From Mycolicibacterium anyangense (GTDB lineage Bacteria > Actinomycetota > Actinomycetes > Mycobacteriales > Mycobacteriaceae), in the NCBI RefSeq assembly GCF_010731855.1, contig NZ_AP022620.1, positions 4,836,001 to 4,900,000 of the forward strand: 64,000 bases of DNA, given 5' to 3'. A program made the translations under genes and the position numbers. The notes below the pieces were generated by a model that did no database searches, had not been told where the DNA came from, and was given only the letters and a program-made list of their open reading frames with translations. Below, piece by piece: positions 42,683-51,762 of this stretch. Positions within the stretch are counted from its first letter, which is position 1, and every line of letters starts with the position of its first letter.

Positions 42683-45576
42683 CGGACCGCCACCTTCGCC
42701 GGTGCCTCGGCCATCTCGACGTCGATGCGGGCGCCGAGGCTGCGCAGCACGTCGAGGACCAGTCCCACCACGATCAGGTACACCCCGAGGTCGAAGAACA
42801 GGGCGGTGACGAACTTGACGGTGCCGAGCAGGGGGACGTCGAGTGTGACCACCGCCGAGGACAGCACCGGAGCGCCCAGCAGCATCGAGGCCACCGCAGT
42901 TCCCGCCGACAGCACGAGGCCGAAGCCCAGGATCTTGCCCGCGTCCAGTGGCAGCGTCTCGCCGAGTTCGTAACGGCCGCCCGCCAGATAGCGCAGCACC
43001 AGGGCCAGCCCGGCCGTCAGCCCGCCGGCGAACCCGCCGCCGGGGGTGTTGTGGCCGGTGAAGAAGAAGTACACCGACAGCACCATGATGAGCGGGAAGA
43101 TCAGGCGGGTGGCCACCTCGAGCACCAGCGAGCGGTAGCGGGGGTCACGTAGTTCGCTGCCCCGAAGCCAAGTGGTGTCGCTGACCGCCGGGCTGTACGG
43201 AAGCGGTGGCAGCTGGCCGATGTCGGGCTGACCGGCATCGGAAACCCTTGGCGCCGAACCGAATCGGCGGTTGCGGAACACCAGCGACGCGACCCCGGTC
43301 GCGGCGACCACCAGCACCGATATCTCGCCGAGGGTGTCCCAGGCGCGGATGTCGACCAGCAGCACGTTGACGGTGTTGGCGCCGTGGCCGCGGAAGTAGG
43401 CGGCGTCGGGCAGCAGCTCGGCGATTCCGGTGGTGCTGCGGGCCGCCTTGGCGAACACCGCCAATGTGGTGACCGTTGCACCCACCGCCAGGGCGATCAG
43501 CACCTTGGGCAGTCGGTACCGCTTGGCCGCCGCCTCTTCAGCTTCGGCGGGCAGGGTCCGCAGCACCAGCACGAAGATGACCAGCGTGAGGGTTTCCACC
43601 AGGAACTGGGTGAGCGCCAGGTCGGGGGCGCCGTGCAGGGCGAAGATCACGCCGCAGCCGTAGCCGGTGATGCCCACCAGCAGCACTGCCGCCAACCGGT
43701 TGCGCATCACGGTCGCCGCCACCGCGGCGGCCAGGATCAGCAGGCCGACCACGGGTTGTATGGGGGAGTCCCACAATCGGAAATTCGGGCGGTCACGGGT
43801 ACCGAAGATCAGGACCGTAATGGGAAGCAGCACCAGGGTGGCCAGGATGACCGACTGCGTGACCGGGATCGACCCGCGCTGGGTGACCGCCGTCAGACGG
43901 ACCGAGAGCACGTCGGCACCACGGATGATCGCGTCGTACACCCGGTCGGCGTTGGCCAGCGGCCGGTAGCGGCCCAGCCGGGCCCGCTGCAACCGGTCGC
44001 GTCCGAAGAATGCCAGCACACCGACGGTGAGGACAAGAGCCGACAGCGCCACCGGCAGTCCGAACCCGTGCCACAACTCCAGGGTGTATCCGCCGTCGGC
44101 GGCGCCTGCGGCGGGCAGGCTGTCGGCGTAGTCGTCGAGGGTGTGGTCCAGCGGGCTGGGCACCAGCCCGAAGAACAGACCAGCCGCGGCCAGGATGGCG
44201 GGGGAGACCAGGAAGGCCGCTGCCGGCCGGTGCAGGTTGGCCACCAGCGAACTCGGACCCTGAAAACCCTTGCGCGCGAAGGCTCCCCACAGAAAACGCA
44301 GACTGTAGACGGTGGTGAACACCGACCCCGCGACCACTCCGGCCAGCACGACCGGAGCCCACGGTCCGAGTGACTCGCTGTGGGCGAGGGTCTCGAAGTC
44401 GGCTTCTTTGGCGACGAAGCCGAGGAAGGGCGGCAGGGCCGCCATGCTCGCGGTGGCCCCGGCGGCGATGACGAACAGCACCGGCATCCGCTGACCCAGC
44501 CAGGCCAGCCGCCGGATGTCGCGGGTGCCGGTGGAGTGGTCGATGACGCCGACCACCATGAACAGCGTCGCCTTGAACAGAGCGTGGGCACACAGCATGG
44601 CCAGGCCGGCGAGCATCATGTCCTGCCCGCCGGCGCCCACCATCACCGAGATGAACCCGAGTTGACTGACGGTGCCGAAGGCCAGGATGAGTTTGAGGTC
44701 ATTCTCGCGCACGGCGCGCCAGCCGGCCAGCAGCATGGTGACAATGCCCAGGGTGATGACCGTCGGCCGCCACCCGGGTGAGTCGGCGAAGCCGGGCGTA
44801 AGCCGGGCGATCAGGTAGACGCCGGCTTTGACCATGGCGGCCGCGTGCAGGTAGGCGCTGACCGGGGTGGGTGCGGCCATGGCGCCGGGAAGCCAGAAAT
44901 GGAAGGGCACCAGGGCCGACTTGGAGACGGCGCCGACGAGCACGAGCACGACGCCGATCGCGACAGCGGTGCCGTGCGGCGGTGCGGCCACCAGTTCGGA
45001 GAGCAGGTAGGTCCCGGAGTAGTGGCCGAGGATGACGATGCCGACCAGCATCGCCAGCCCGCCCGCGGTGGTGACCAGCAGCGCCTGCATCGCGGCGCGT
45101 CGGCTGGTGGCACGCTCGGCGTAGTGGCCGACGAGCAGGAACGACAACACCGTGGTCAGTTCCCAGAACATGTAGAGCAGCAGCATGTTGTCGGCGACCA
45201 CCAGGCCGAACATGGCCCCGGAGAACCCGACCAGTTCGGCCGCGAAGCTGGGTAGCCGGTTTTCGGTGTGGCCGTCGCGGTGGTGGAAGTACTCCGCGCA
45301 GTAGAACAGCACCAGCGCACCGATGGCCAGGACCAGCACGCTCATCACCGCCGCGAGGGTGTCGAAGCGCAGCGTGATGTTCATCGACAGTTCGGGCACC
45401 CACGGGATGTCGACGGTGGGCACCGGACCGCCAGCGGGTGGCCAGTTCAGTACCACCCAGCTCAGCGATGCTGCCGGTACGAGTGCCAGAGGGTAGAAGG
45501 CCAGCCGTCCCCAGCGGTGCACGAGGACCGGCGCCACGGCGGCGGCGATCGCGTGCGCGAGCAGGATGACGAGCAT
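42679..45576 (-). CDS. mrpA: MrpA-MrpB fusion, Na+/H+ antiporter subunit
   Basis: A 965-residue subunit uniting MrpA (NuoL-like, residues ~1-790) with MrpB (residues ~810-950). Visible are AEYFHHRDGHTENRLPSFAAEL, FWELTTVLSFLLVGHY (Glu), SKSALVPFHFWLPGAMAAPTPVSAYLHAA (Lys), NDLKLILAFGTVSQLGF, APDLALTQFLVETLT and the MrpB part NTPGGGFAGGLTAGLALVLRYL. The complex exchanges Na+ or other monovalent cations for protons. It is the first gene of the operon. The 212-base gap upstream to 45788 holds its promoter region and a hairpin. Confidence 0.93.
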   Translation of the reverse strand: MLVILLAHAIAAAVAPVLVHRWGRLAFYPLALVPAASLSWVVLNWPPAGGPVPTVDIPWVPELSMNITLRFDTLAAVMSVLVLAIGALVLFYCAEYFHHRDGHTENRLPSFAAELVGFSGAMFGLVVADNMLLLYMFWELTTVLSFLLVGHYAERATSRRAAMQALLVTTAGGLAMLVGIVILGHYSGTYLLSELVAAPPHGTAVAIGVVLVLVGAVSKSALVPFHFWLPGAMAAPTPVSAYLHAAAMVKAGVYLIARLTPGFADSPGWRPTVITLGIVTMLLAGWRAVRENDLKLILAFGTVSQLGFISVMVGAGGQDMMLAGLAMLCAHALFKATLFMVVGVIDHSTGTRDIRRLAWLGQRMPVLFVIAAGATASMAALPPFLGFVAKEADFETLAHSESLGPWAPVVLAGVVAGSVFTTVYSLRFLWGAFARKGFQGPSSLVANLHRPAAAFLVSPAILAAAGLFFGLVPSPLDHTLDDYADSLPAAGAADGGYTLELWHGFGLPVALSALVLTVGVLAFFGRDRLQRARLGRYRPLANADRVYDAIIRGADVLSVRLTAVTQRGSIPVTQSVILATLVLLPITVLIFGTRDRPNFRLWDSPIQPVVGLLILAAAVAATVMRNRLAAVLLVGITGYGCGVIFALHGAPDLALTQFLVETLTLVIFVLVLRTLPAEAEEAAAKRYRLPKVLIALAVGATVTTLAVFAKAARSTTGIAELLPDAAYFRGHGANTVNVLLVDIRAWDTLGEISVLVVAATGVASLVFRNRRFGSAPRVSDAGQPDIGQLPPLPYSPAVSDTTWLRGSELRDPRYRSLVLEVATRLIFPLIMVLSVYFFFTGHNTPGGGFAGGLTAGLALVLRYLAGGRYELGETLPLDAGKILGFGLVLSAGTAVASMLLGAPVLSSAVVTLDVPLLGTVKFVTALFFDLGVYLIVVGLVLDVLRSLGARIDVEMAEAPAKVAVR

Positions 45577-45761
45577 GGCACTCCGGTTCGTTTCGGACGC
45601 GCGGGGTGCGCGTCGTGATCTGTTCGGCGCTGAGGGCGCCGGTGATCCACTGGTCGGTCGGGGTGTCAGCCAAGTTTTTCGGCTAGGTCTTGTGGTCCAG
45701 TCTACGTTGTTGACCCTGCCGCATAATCCTCGGTTGTTGGGGTGGTGTGTGAATGCTACTT

Positions 45762-45786
45762 AAAGAGCCTGTGTCGCAGCCTCTTT
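45762..45786. terminator. Hairpin after the DUF1707 gene
   Basis: AAAGAG and CTCTTT form inverted arms, with GCC/GGC-type pairing continuing inward around GTGTCG, two bases beyond the DUF1707 stop. It probably ends that transcript before the mrp promoter. The rest of 45577-45761 shows no gene. Confidence 0.5.
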
Positions 45787-45788
45787 CG

Positions 45789-46223
45789 CTATCTGGAACG
45801 GCAGTGGTTGCGGACCGGAAGGCTGTGCCCGACCAATCCGATGCCGCCACCGAGGATCGGCCAGATCGGCCAGAAGTACCAGGCGCCTGCCGTCAGGGCC
45901 ACCGCGAGCCAGACCGTCAACACGATCGCGACCATCGCGAGGTACGCCGTCAGATGAATGCGCACCGAGGCCCGGGCCGCTTTCCTGATGGCCGCCGCAC
46001 GCCGCGGATCGGTGCGGCGCAGGTGCTCGACCGGCAGGTCGGCGACGACGCGGCGCAGGTCGTCGGTGGTCTGGGCGGCGAAGGCCGACTGGAGGCGGGT
46101 GTCGTACTCGGCGAGGTCGAAGTATCCCTGGGCGAGGGCGTGTGACAGCAGGTCCGCCGTGGCGGCGCGGTCGTGGTCGCCGACGCGGGCTATCGCGGTA
46201 TTCATACCGTCCAACGTTGACAT
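45789..46223 (-). CDS. DUF1707 protein with 2TM domain
   Basis: A 144-residue actinobacterial protein. The N-terminal DUF1707 domain (VGDHDRAATADLLSHALAQGYFDLAEYDTRLQSAF, TTDDLRRVVADLP) is followed by two membrane helices (AYLAMVAIVLTVWLAVALTAG and WPIWPILGGGIGLVGH). DUF1707 domains are thought to act in regulation or protein binding at the membrane. ATG 46223 or the ATG at 46205 are both possible. Divergent from the SRPBCC gene with a gap of about 39 bases. Confidence 0.8.
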   Translation of the reverse strand: MSTLDGMNTAIARVGDHDRAATADLLSHALAQGYFDLAEYDTRLQSAFAAQTTDDLRRVVADLPVEHLRRTDPRRAAAIRKAARASVRIHLTAYLAMVAIVLTVWLAVALTAGAWYFWPIWPILGGGIGLVGHSLPVRNHCRSR

Positions 46224-46262
46224 GTCGCTACTGGACTGTCAACGGTTGTGTTGAATGAACGG

Positions 46263-46718
46263 GTGACCGAACACCGCACCGTCAGTGCCAGCCGGGAGAT
46301 CGCCGCCCCTGCCGCCCGGATCTTCGAACTCATCGCCGACCCGGCGCGCCAGCCGGAGTGGGACGGCAACGACAACCTCGGGCACGCCCCGACAGGCCAG
46401 CGGGTCCATTCCGCGGGCGAAGTCTTCACCATGACGCTCAAGCAGGGTGTCGTTCGCGAGAATCACGTGGTCGAGTTCACCGAGGGCCGGCTCATCGCCT
46501 GGCGGCCGTCCGAGGTCGGTGCGACACCGCCCGGTCACCTCTGGCGGTGGGAACTGCAGCCCATCGACGACGGCCGGACCCTGGTCACCCACACCTACGA
46601 CTGGACGAACCTCACCGATACCAAGCGGATGGAGCGGGCCTTGGCCACGACGACCGACAAGCTGCGCGCCTCGATAGACCGGCTGGCCGCGATCACCGAA
46701 GGCGACCCGTCGAGCTGA
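46263..46718 (+). CDS. SRPBCC (START-like) domain protein
   Basis: A 151-residue polyketide cyclase/START-fold protein. It shows SASREIAAPAARIFELIADPARQPEWDG at the start and WELQPIDDGRTLVTHTYDW near the end of the barrel, with a long C-terminal helix. Such folds bind hydrophobic ligands; no ligand can be assigned. GTG 46263 is preferred because the conserved domain starts just after it and TTGAAT lies six bases upstream; GTG 46248 would add five residues. Confidence 0.78.
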   Translation: MTEHRTVSASREIAAPAARIFELIADPARQPEWDGNDNLGHAPTGQRVHSAGEVFTMTLKQGVVRENHVVEFTEGRLIAWRPSEVGATPPGHLWRWELQPIDDGRTLVTHTYDWTNLTDTKRMERALATTTDKLRASIDRLAAITEGDPSS

Positions 46719-46738
46719 CCGCTGAGGGCGCCGCGCGT

Positions 46739-48949
46739 TCACCGCCCGGCGGCGAACTCCCGCAGCGACTCGACCTGGGCCGGATCGAGCGAGGGCCGTA
46801 CGGTCTGCCGGGCCTTGGCCACATCGTCGGCGGTGACATCGGCTGCATCGATGGAGCGGCGCATCGCCGTCAGCGCGGCCTCGCGCAGCAGCGCCACACA
46901 GTCCGCCGCGCTGTAGCCGTCCAACTCGCCGGCCAGCGCCTCGAGGTCCACCTCCGGCGACAGCGGCACGGACTTGCCAGCGGTCCGCAGGATCTCCTTG
47001 CGCGCCTCGGCATCCGGCGGCTCGACGAACACCAGCTTCTCCAGCCGGCCGGGTCGCAGCAATGCCGGGTCGATCAAATCGGGGCGGTTGGTCGCGCCGA
47101 GCACGACGACGTCACGCAGCGGTTCGATACCGTCCAGCTCGGTCAGCAGCGCGGCCACCACCCGGTCGGTCACGCCGGAATCGAAACTCTGACCGCGTCG
47201 CGGGGCCAGCGCGTCGATTTCGTCGAGGAACACCAGCGACGGGGCAGAATCCCTTGCCCTCCTGAACAATTCGCGGACGGCCTTCTCTGACGAGCCCACC
47301 CACTTGTCCATCAGTTCGGCACCCTTGACGGCGTGCACGCTCAACCGGCCGGAGCTGGCCAACGCGCGCACCACGAACGTCTTGCCGCAGCCGGGCGGCC
47401 CGTAGAGCAGCACACCCTTGGGCGGTTCCACGCCGAGGCGGGCGAAGGTATCCGGATGCTGCAGCGGCCACAGCACCGCCTCGGTCAGCGCCTGTTTGGT
47501 GGCAACCATGTCGCCGACGTCTTCGAGGGTCACCGATCCGACGGACACCTCCTCGGTGGCCGACCGGGACAGTGGGCGGATGACGCTCAGTGCGCCCTTG
47601 AGGTCGTCCTGAACAAGAGCCGGCGGCTTGCCGTCCTCGCTGGCCCGCGCCGCCGCGCGCAGCGCCGCCTCACGTACCAGCGCAGCCAGATCGGCGCGCA
47701 CGAAACCTGGTGTGCGGTCGGCAATCTCGTCGAGGTTGAGGTCCACGGCCGGCACGTCACGCAGCAGCACCTCCAACAGCGCCTTGCGGGTGGCGCCGTC
47801 GGGCAGGCTCAACCCGACTTCGCGGTCACACAGATCCGGTGCGCGCAGCCGGGTGTCGAGAGCGTCGGGCTGCTGAGAGGTGGCCACCAGTGCCACCCCC
47901 GGCGCAGCCACCGCCTTGCGCAACTCGGCCAGGATCATCGTCGCGACCGGCTCGGGTGGTGTGGGCAGCAGCGCGTCGATATCGGTGACCAGCAGGACAC
48001 CGCCCCCGTCGCACACCGTGGTGACCGCCTCGGCCACCGCCCGCTGCCGATCCGGGGCGGCCAGCGCCCCGGTGTCCGGGCCGTCGAGTTCGACCAGCCG
48101 GCGTCCGGCGCACACTGCCCGCACCAGGGTCGCTTTGCCCACCCCGGCCGGGCCGGTGATCAGCACACCCAGATTCGGTTTGGCGCCAAGCTTTTCCAGC
48201 AGGGCAGGCTCGTCGAGCGCCAGCTTGAGCCACTCGGTGAGCCGGCCCGCCTGCACGTGCTGGCCCTTGAGATCGTCCATCGAGACCGGTGGCGATTCCG
48301 GCCACACCATCGGTGGGCTGACCGCCGCGCCCTGGCCCGCGGGAGGCGATGACGGTGTGACGCCGTCCCCCCAGGTGACCGATGAATTCGGTTGCACACT
48401 CACCGGTCCGGCCGGATCGGTGCCGGTCACCGTCAGCAGCTCAGAGGTCCAGGTGATGCCGACCGAGGATGCCAGTGCTGAACTGGCCTCCGAGGTGGAC
48501 GTGCCCGGGCCGAGGTCGCGGGGCAGCAGGGAAACCGTGTCGCCGACCGTCATCACCTTGCCCAGCAATGCTTGGCGCAAGGTGGCCGACGACACCGACT
48601 GGGTGGCCAGCGTAGAGCCGCGCAGCGTCACCGAGCGTGCCCCATACACCGTCACCGCCGACACCAGCACGGTGGTGTTCTCGCGCAGGCCCGCGTTGGA
48701 CAGCGTGACGTCGTCGAGCAGAGCCGTCCCGGCCGGTGTGTCCGCGGGTGCGATCCCGGCGACGGCGGAGGTGGTGCGAGAACCGGTGAGCGACACCGCA
48801 TCCCATTCCCGGATGCCCAGTGCGGCAATGGCCTCGGGATGCAGCCGTACAACGCCGCGCCGGGAGTCCAGGGCCGAGGTGTTCAGCCGCGCCGTCAGCG
48901 CCAGGCTGGACGCCGGCGGCGGTGGGCCGGTGACATCGAGATCGGACAT
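46739..48949 (-). CDS. CDC48/VCP-like AAA ATPase with degenerate D1 (Rv0435c homolog)
   Basis: A 736-residue two-ring AAA+ protein. Residues ~15-180 form the N-domain. D1 starts near 255 and D2 near 500. D2 is complete: GPPGCGKT (517-524), LVFLDEIDALAP and the arginine-finger region RPDLIDPALLRPGRLEKL. D1 is altered: the Walker A reads GPAGVGKA (266-273, Ala in place of Ser/Thr), and Walker B reads VLLVTDIDA (Thr and Asp in place of Asp and Glu). D1 may bind but not hydrolyse ATP. It likely unfolds or remodels proteins. It begins three bases after pssA on the same strand, in the operon psd-pssA-ATPase. Confidence 0.88.
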   Translation of the reverse strand: MSDLDVTGPPPPASSLALTARLNTSALDSRRGVVRLHPEAIAALGIREWDAVSLTGSRTTSAVAGIAPADTPAGTALLDDVTLSNAGLRENTTVLVSAVTVYGARSVTLRGSTLATQSVSSATLRQALLGKVMTVGDTVSLLPRDLGPGTSTSEASSALASSVGITWTSELLTVTGTDPAGPVSVQPNSSVTWGDGVTPSSPPAGQGAAVSPPMVWPESPPVSMDDLKGQHVQAGRLTEWLKLALDEPALLEKLGAKPNLGVLITGPAGVGKATLVRAVCAGRRLVELDGPDTGALAAPDRQRAVAEAVTTVCDGGGVLLVTDIDALLPTPPEPVATMILAELRKAVAAPGVALVATSQQPDALDTRLRAPDLCDREVGLSLPDGATRKALLEVLLRDVPAVDLNLDEIADRTPGFVRADLAALVREAALRAAARASEDGKPPALVQDDLKGALSVIRPLSRSATEEVSVGSVTLEDVGDMVATKQALTEAVLWPLQHPDTFARLGVEPPKGVLLYGPPGCGKTFVVRALASSGRLSVHAVKGAELMDKWVGSSEKAVRELFRRARDSAPSLVFLDEIDALAPRRGQSFDSGVTDRVVAALLTELDGIEPLRDVVVLGATNRPDLIDPALLRPGRLEKLVFVEPPDAEARKEILRTAGKSVPLSPEVDLEALAGELDGYSAADCVALLREAALTAMRRSIDAADVTADDVAKARQTVRPSLDPAQVESLREFAAGR

Positions 48950-48952
48950 GGT

Positions 48953-49801
48953 TCAGTCACCCGGCCTACGCAGTCGCAGCCGTGCCATCGAGCGGCGGTT
49001 GGGCTGTTGGGCGCGGCGGATGGCGCGTCGCGCGGCGCGCTGCTGGCGCGGCCTGTCATTCCAGGCCTCGGGATGAGCGGCCACCCAGCGCTGGCTGCGG
49101 ATCGTGAACGGGATGATGCACAGATAACCCACGATGATCAGCAAGATCAGGATGTAGGGGAACAACAGCAGTGCGGCCGCGGCAGCGGCGATCAGGATCA
49201 GCAGGATCGGTGCGGCGTTCGGCGGCATGGACACCGACTTGAGCGCCAGCGTCGGCACCCGGCTGATCAGCAGCGCGGCATTGGCGGCGAACCAGAAGCA
49301 GACGAACCACGTCGAGGTCCACCAGCCGTGCCCGAACTGCAGCATCGCCGCGAGCGGGCCGATCACCCCGACCGCACCGCACGGCGCGGGCATGCCGGTG
49401 AAGTACTGACGGGTGTAGGCGGGCCGGGTGTCATCGTCGAGCAGCGCGTTGAAGCGGGCCAATCGCAACACGATGCACACCGCGTAGAGCAACGCGAAGA
49501 TCCAGCCGACCGGCGAGGTCGGCAGCAGAGTCACGTACACCACCAGCGCCGGGGCTACCCCGAAGTTCACCGCGTCGGCCAGCGAGTCGATCTCGGCACC
49601 CATCCGGGACTGGGCGTCCAGCGCGCGGGCGATACCGCCGTCGATGCCGTCGAGCACCGCCGCGGCCCCGATCAGGGCGAGGGCGATATGCGGGCGCTGA
49701 TCCAGGGCGAACTTGATGGACGTCAGCCCGGCGCAGATCGCCAGCACGGTCGTCGCGCTCGGCAGGATCCGCATCGCGGCCGGGCGCCCGGGTTTGATCA
49801 C
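48953..49801 (-). CDS. pssA: PssA, CDP-diacylglycerol-serine O-phosphatidyltransferase
   Basis: PssA makes phosphatidylserine from CDP-diacylglycerol and serine in the membrane. The 282-residue protein has the CDP-alcohol phosphatidyltransferase motif, [20 protein letters not shown] followed by IDSLAD, with all Asp residues. About eight helices follow, and the C-terminal tail is strongly basic ([22 protein letters not shown]). GTG 49801 overlaps the psd stop (GTGA). Its product is the substrate of Psd, coded just upstream in the same operon. Confidence 0.93.
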   Translation of the reverse strand: MIKPGRPAAMRILPSATTVLAICAGLTSIKFALDQRPHIALALIGAAAVLDGIDGGIARALDAQSRMGAEIDSLADAVNFGVAPALVVYVTLLPTSPVGWIFALLYAVCIVLRLARFNALLDDDTRPAYTRQYFTGMPAPCGAVGVIGPLAAMLQFGHGWWTSTWFVCFWFAANAALLISRVPTLALKSVSMPPNAAPILLILIAAAAAALLLFPYILILLIIVGYLCIIPFTIRSQRWVAAHPEAWNDRPRQQRAARRAIRRAQQPNRRSMARLRLRRPGD

Positions 49802-50511
49802 GGCAGCTGCGCCAATACCGTCTCGCCGGCCAGAGCCCGCTGACCGGGCTCGACCAGGATCTGCGATCCCGCGGGAAGGTAGGTGTCCAGGCGCGAGCCG
49901 AAGCGGATCAGCCCGTAGGTGTCGCCGATGGCGACCTTGTCGCCGGCTCGCACGTCACAGACGATGCGGCGCGCTATCAGGCCGGCGATCTGCACGACCA
50001 CCACGTCTTGTCCTTCCGGCGTGCGGATCAGCACACTGTTGCGTTCATTGTCCTCGCTGGCCGCCGCCAGATCGGCCGAATGGAAACTGCCGGGCCGGTA
50101 CTGCACGTCGAGCACCTCACCGCCCACCGGTGTGCGCTGGACGTGGGCGTCGAGCAGCGACAGGAAGATGCTCACCCGGGGTACCGGACCCGCGGGCAGG
50201 CCCAGCTCAACCGGCGGTTCGGCCTCCTCGACCAGGCAGATCAGCCCGTCGGCGGGGGCGACGACAACGCCGGCCCGGGTCGGTGGGGTGCGTGGGGGAT
50301 GCCGGAAGAAGCCGGCATTGGCCGCAGCGGCCGCCAAGCCCGCCCGGCGAACCCAGCGGTTCTTGCGGCCCAGGGCAGCGACCGCAAGACCGGCCGAGAT
50401 GAAGGGCATGCCGGCGGGGTGGACCGGCGGAACCGAGGAGCGCACCAGCGCGACCAGCCGTTGCGGGCCGGACTTCAGGTTGTCTTCCGCTGTGCGGGGG
50501 CGTCTGGCCAT
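49798..50511 (-). CDS. psd: Psd, phosphatidylserine decarboxylase proenzyme
   Basis: Psd converts phosphatidylserine to phosphatidylethanolamine. The 237-residue proenzyme belongs to the short form. [14 protein letters not shown] holds the Gly205-Ser206 self-cleavage site that makes the pyruvoyl group. [15 protein letters not shown] and [16 protein letters not shown] carry the Asp and His needed for it. There is one N-terminal hydrophobic region. ATG 50511 is seven bases behind TAGAAT, so the operon psd-pssA-ATPase has a leaderless start. Confidence 0.94.
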   Translation of the reverse strand: MARRPRTAEDNLKSGPQRLVALVRSSVPPVHPAGMPFISAGLAVAALGRKNRWVRRAGLAAAAANAGFFRHPPRTPPTRAGVVVAPADGLICLVEEAEPPVELGLPAGPVPRVSIFLSLLDAHVQRTPVGGEVLDVQYRPGSFHSADLAAASEDNERNSVLIRTPEGQDVVVVQIAGLIARRIVCDVRAGDKVAIGDTYGLIRFGSRLDTYLPAGSQILVEPGQRALAGETVLAQLP

Positions 50512-50518
50512 CGGCGTG

Positions 50519-50524
50519 ATTCTA
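50519..50524 (-). promoter_or_regulatory. -10 box for psd, leaderless
   Basis: TAGAAT on the minus strand, seven bases before ATG 50511, in the 24-base gap after moeA2. Confidence 0.6.
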
Positions 50525-50535
50525 CTGACGTCGCG

Positions 50536-51762
50536 CTACGAGAGGTCCCACAGCTGCACCTGTTCGCCGGCGGCCACCTGCGTGACATCCTCGGCGATCT
50601 CCAGCAGGCAGTTGGCCGAGGCCAGCCACCGCAGGTGATGCGAGGCCGGGGGGCCATAGGTGGTGACCGTGCCGCTGGCTGCGTCGTAGACGCCACGACG
50701 GAACTGACGCTTGCCCTTCGGGGAGCTCAGATCCTCGGTCAGCACGGCATTGCGCCGCGGGCGGTTCGGATCCGGCAGGCCCATCGCCGCGCGCAGCGCG
50801 GGACGGACGAACACTTCGAAGGACACCAGCGCGCTGACCGGATTGCCGGGCAGCGTGATGATCGGTGTCCCGTGAATGCGCCCCGCGCCCTGCGGCATAC
50901 CGGGTTGCATGGCGACCTTCACGAACTCCACCGCACTGGAGCCGCTGGGCCGGTGACCGTCGGCCGAGCCCCCGAAAGCGTCCTTGACCACCTCGTAGGC
51001 ACCGGCGCTGACGCCACCGGAGGTGATGATCAGGTCTGCCTGCCCGGCATAACCCTCCAGCACGGCGCTGAACTGGGTGACGTCGTCGCTGGATGTCGGG
51101 GTGGCCACCACCTCGCCGCCGGCTTCGCGCACGGCCGCCGCCAACATGATCGCGTTGGACTCGTAGATCTGTCCGGGCTTGAGTTCGGTTCCGGCCGAGA
51201 CCAGTTCGGAGCCGGTGGACATCACCAGCACGCGTTGCCGCGGCAGCACCGTCAGCTGCCCCAGGCCCAGCGCCGCTGCCAGTCCCAGCGCCGCCGGAGT
51301 CACCAGCTGTCCGGCGCGCAGTACCGCCGTCCCGGCGGTGACGTCCTCACCGGCCAGCCGGATGTGCTGGCCCGGCTTGGCCGAGGTCCGGATCTCGACG
51401 GTGTCGGTGCCGCCGTCTGTCAGTTCGACGGCGACGACGGCGGTGGCTCCGTGCGGCACCGGTGCACCGGTCATGATGCGGTGCGCAGTTCCCGGCGCCA
51501 ACGTCAACGGGTCCGTGCGCCCGGCCGGAATATCCTCGGCCACAGGCAGTTTCACGGGATGGTCGGCGTCGGCGCCGGCGATGTCCTCGGCATGCACCGC
51601 ATAGCCGTCCATCGCCGAGTTGTCGAATACCGGCAGGGACAGCGGCGCCGCGACGTCGGTGGCGAGCACCCGCCCCTCGGCCTCGGCCAGCCCCACGGTG
51701 ACCGGGCTCCTGGCCGCGATCAGCTCGGCGACCACCCGCTGGTGTTCTTCGACGGTGCGCAT
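50536..51762 (-). CDS. moeA2: MoeA2, molybdopterin molybdenumtransferase
   Basis: MoeA inserts molybdate into adenylated molybdopterin. The 408-residue protein has VFDNSAMDGYAVHAEDI, RIMTGAPVPHGATAVV, RVLVMSTGSELVSAG, YESNAIMLAAAVREAGG, ITSGGVSAGAYE and LPGNPVSALVSFEVFVRP. These are the complete MoeA set. ATG 51762 overlaps the SDR stop by one base (TGATG), so both are on one message. The arrangement is the same as Rv0438c-Rv0439c. Confidence 0.94.
   Translation of the reverse strand: MRTVEEHQRVVAELIAARSPVTVGLAEAEGRVLATDVAAPLSLPVFDNSAMDGYAVHAEDIAGADADHPVKLPVAEDIPAGRTDPLTLAPGTAHRIMTGAPVPHGATAVVAVELTDGGTDTVEIRTSAKPGQHIRLAGEDVTAGTAVLRAGQLVTPAALGLAAALGLGQLTVLPRQRVLVMSTGSELVSAGTELKPGQIYESNAIMLAAAVREAGGEVVATPTSSDDVTQFSAVLEGYAGQADLIITSGGVSAGAYEVVKDAFGGSADGHRPSGSSAVEFVKVAMQPGMPQGAGRIHGTPIITLPGNPVSALVSFEVFVRPALRAAMGLPDPNRPRRNAVLTEDLSSPKGKRQFRRGVYDAASGTVTTYGPPASHHLRWLASANCLLEIAEDVTQVAAGEQVQLWDLS

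Noticed and set aside
43384..44373. A 329-codon plus-strand frame inside mrpA
   Set aside because: It is the Gln/Arg/Asp-rich reverse complement of membrane-helix codons, not a protein.
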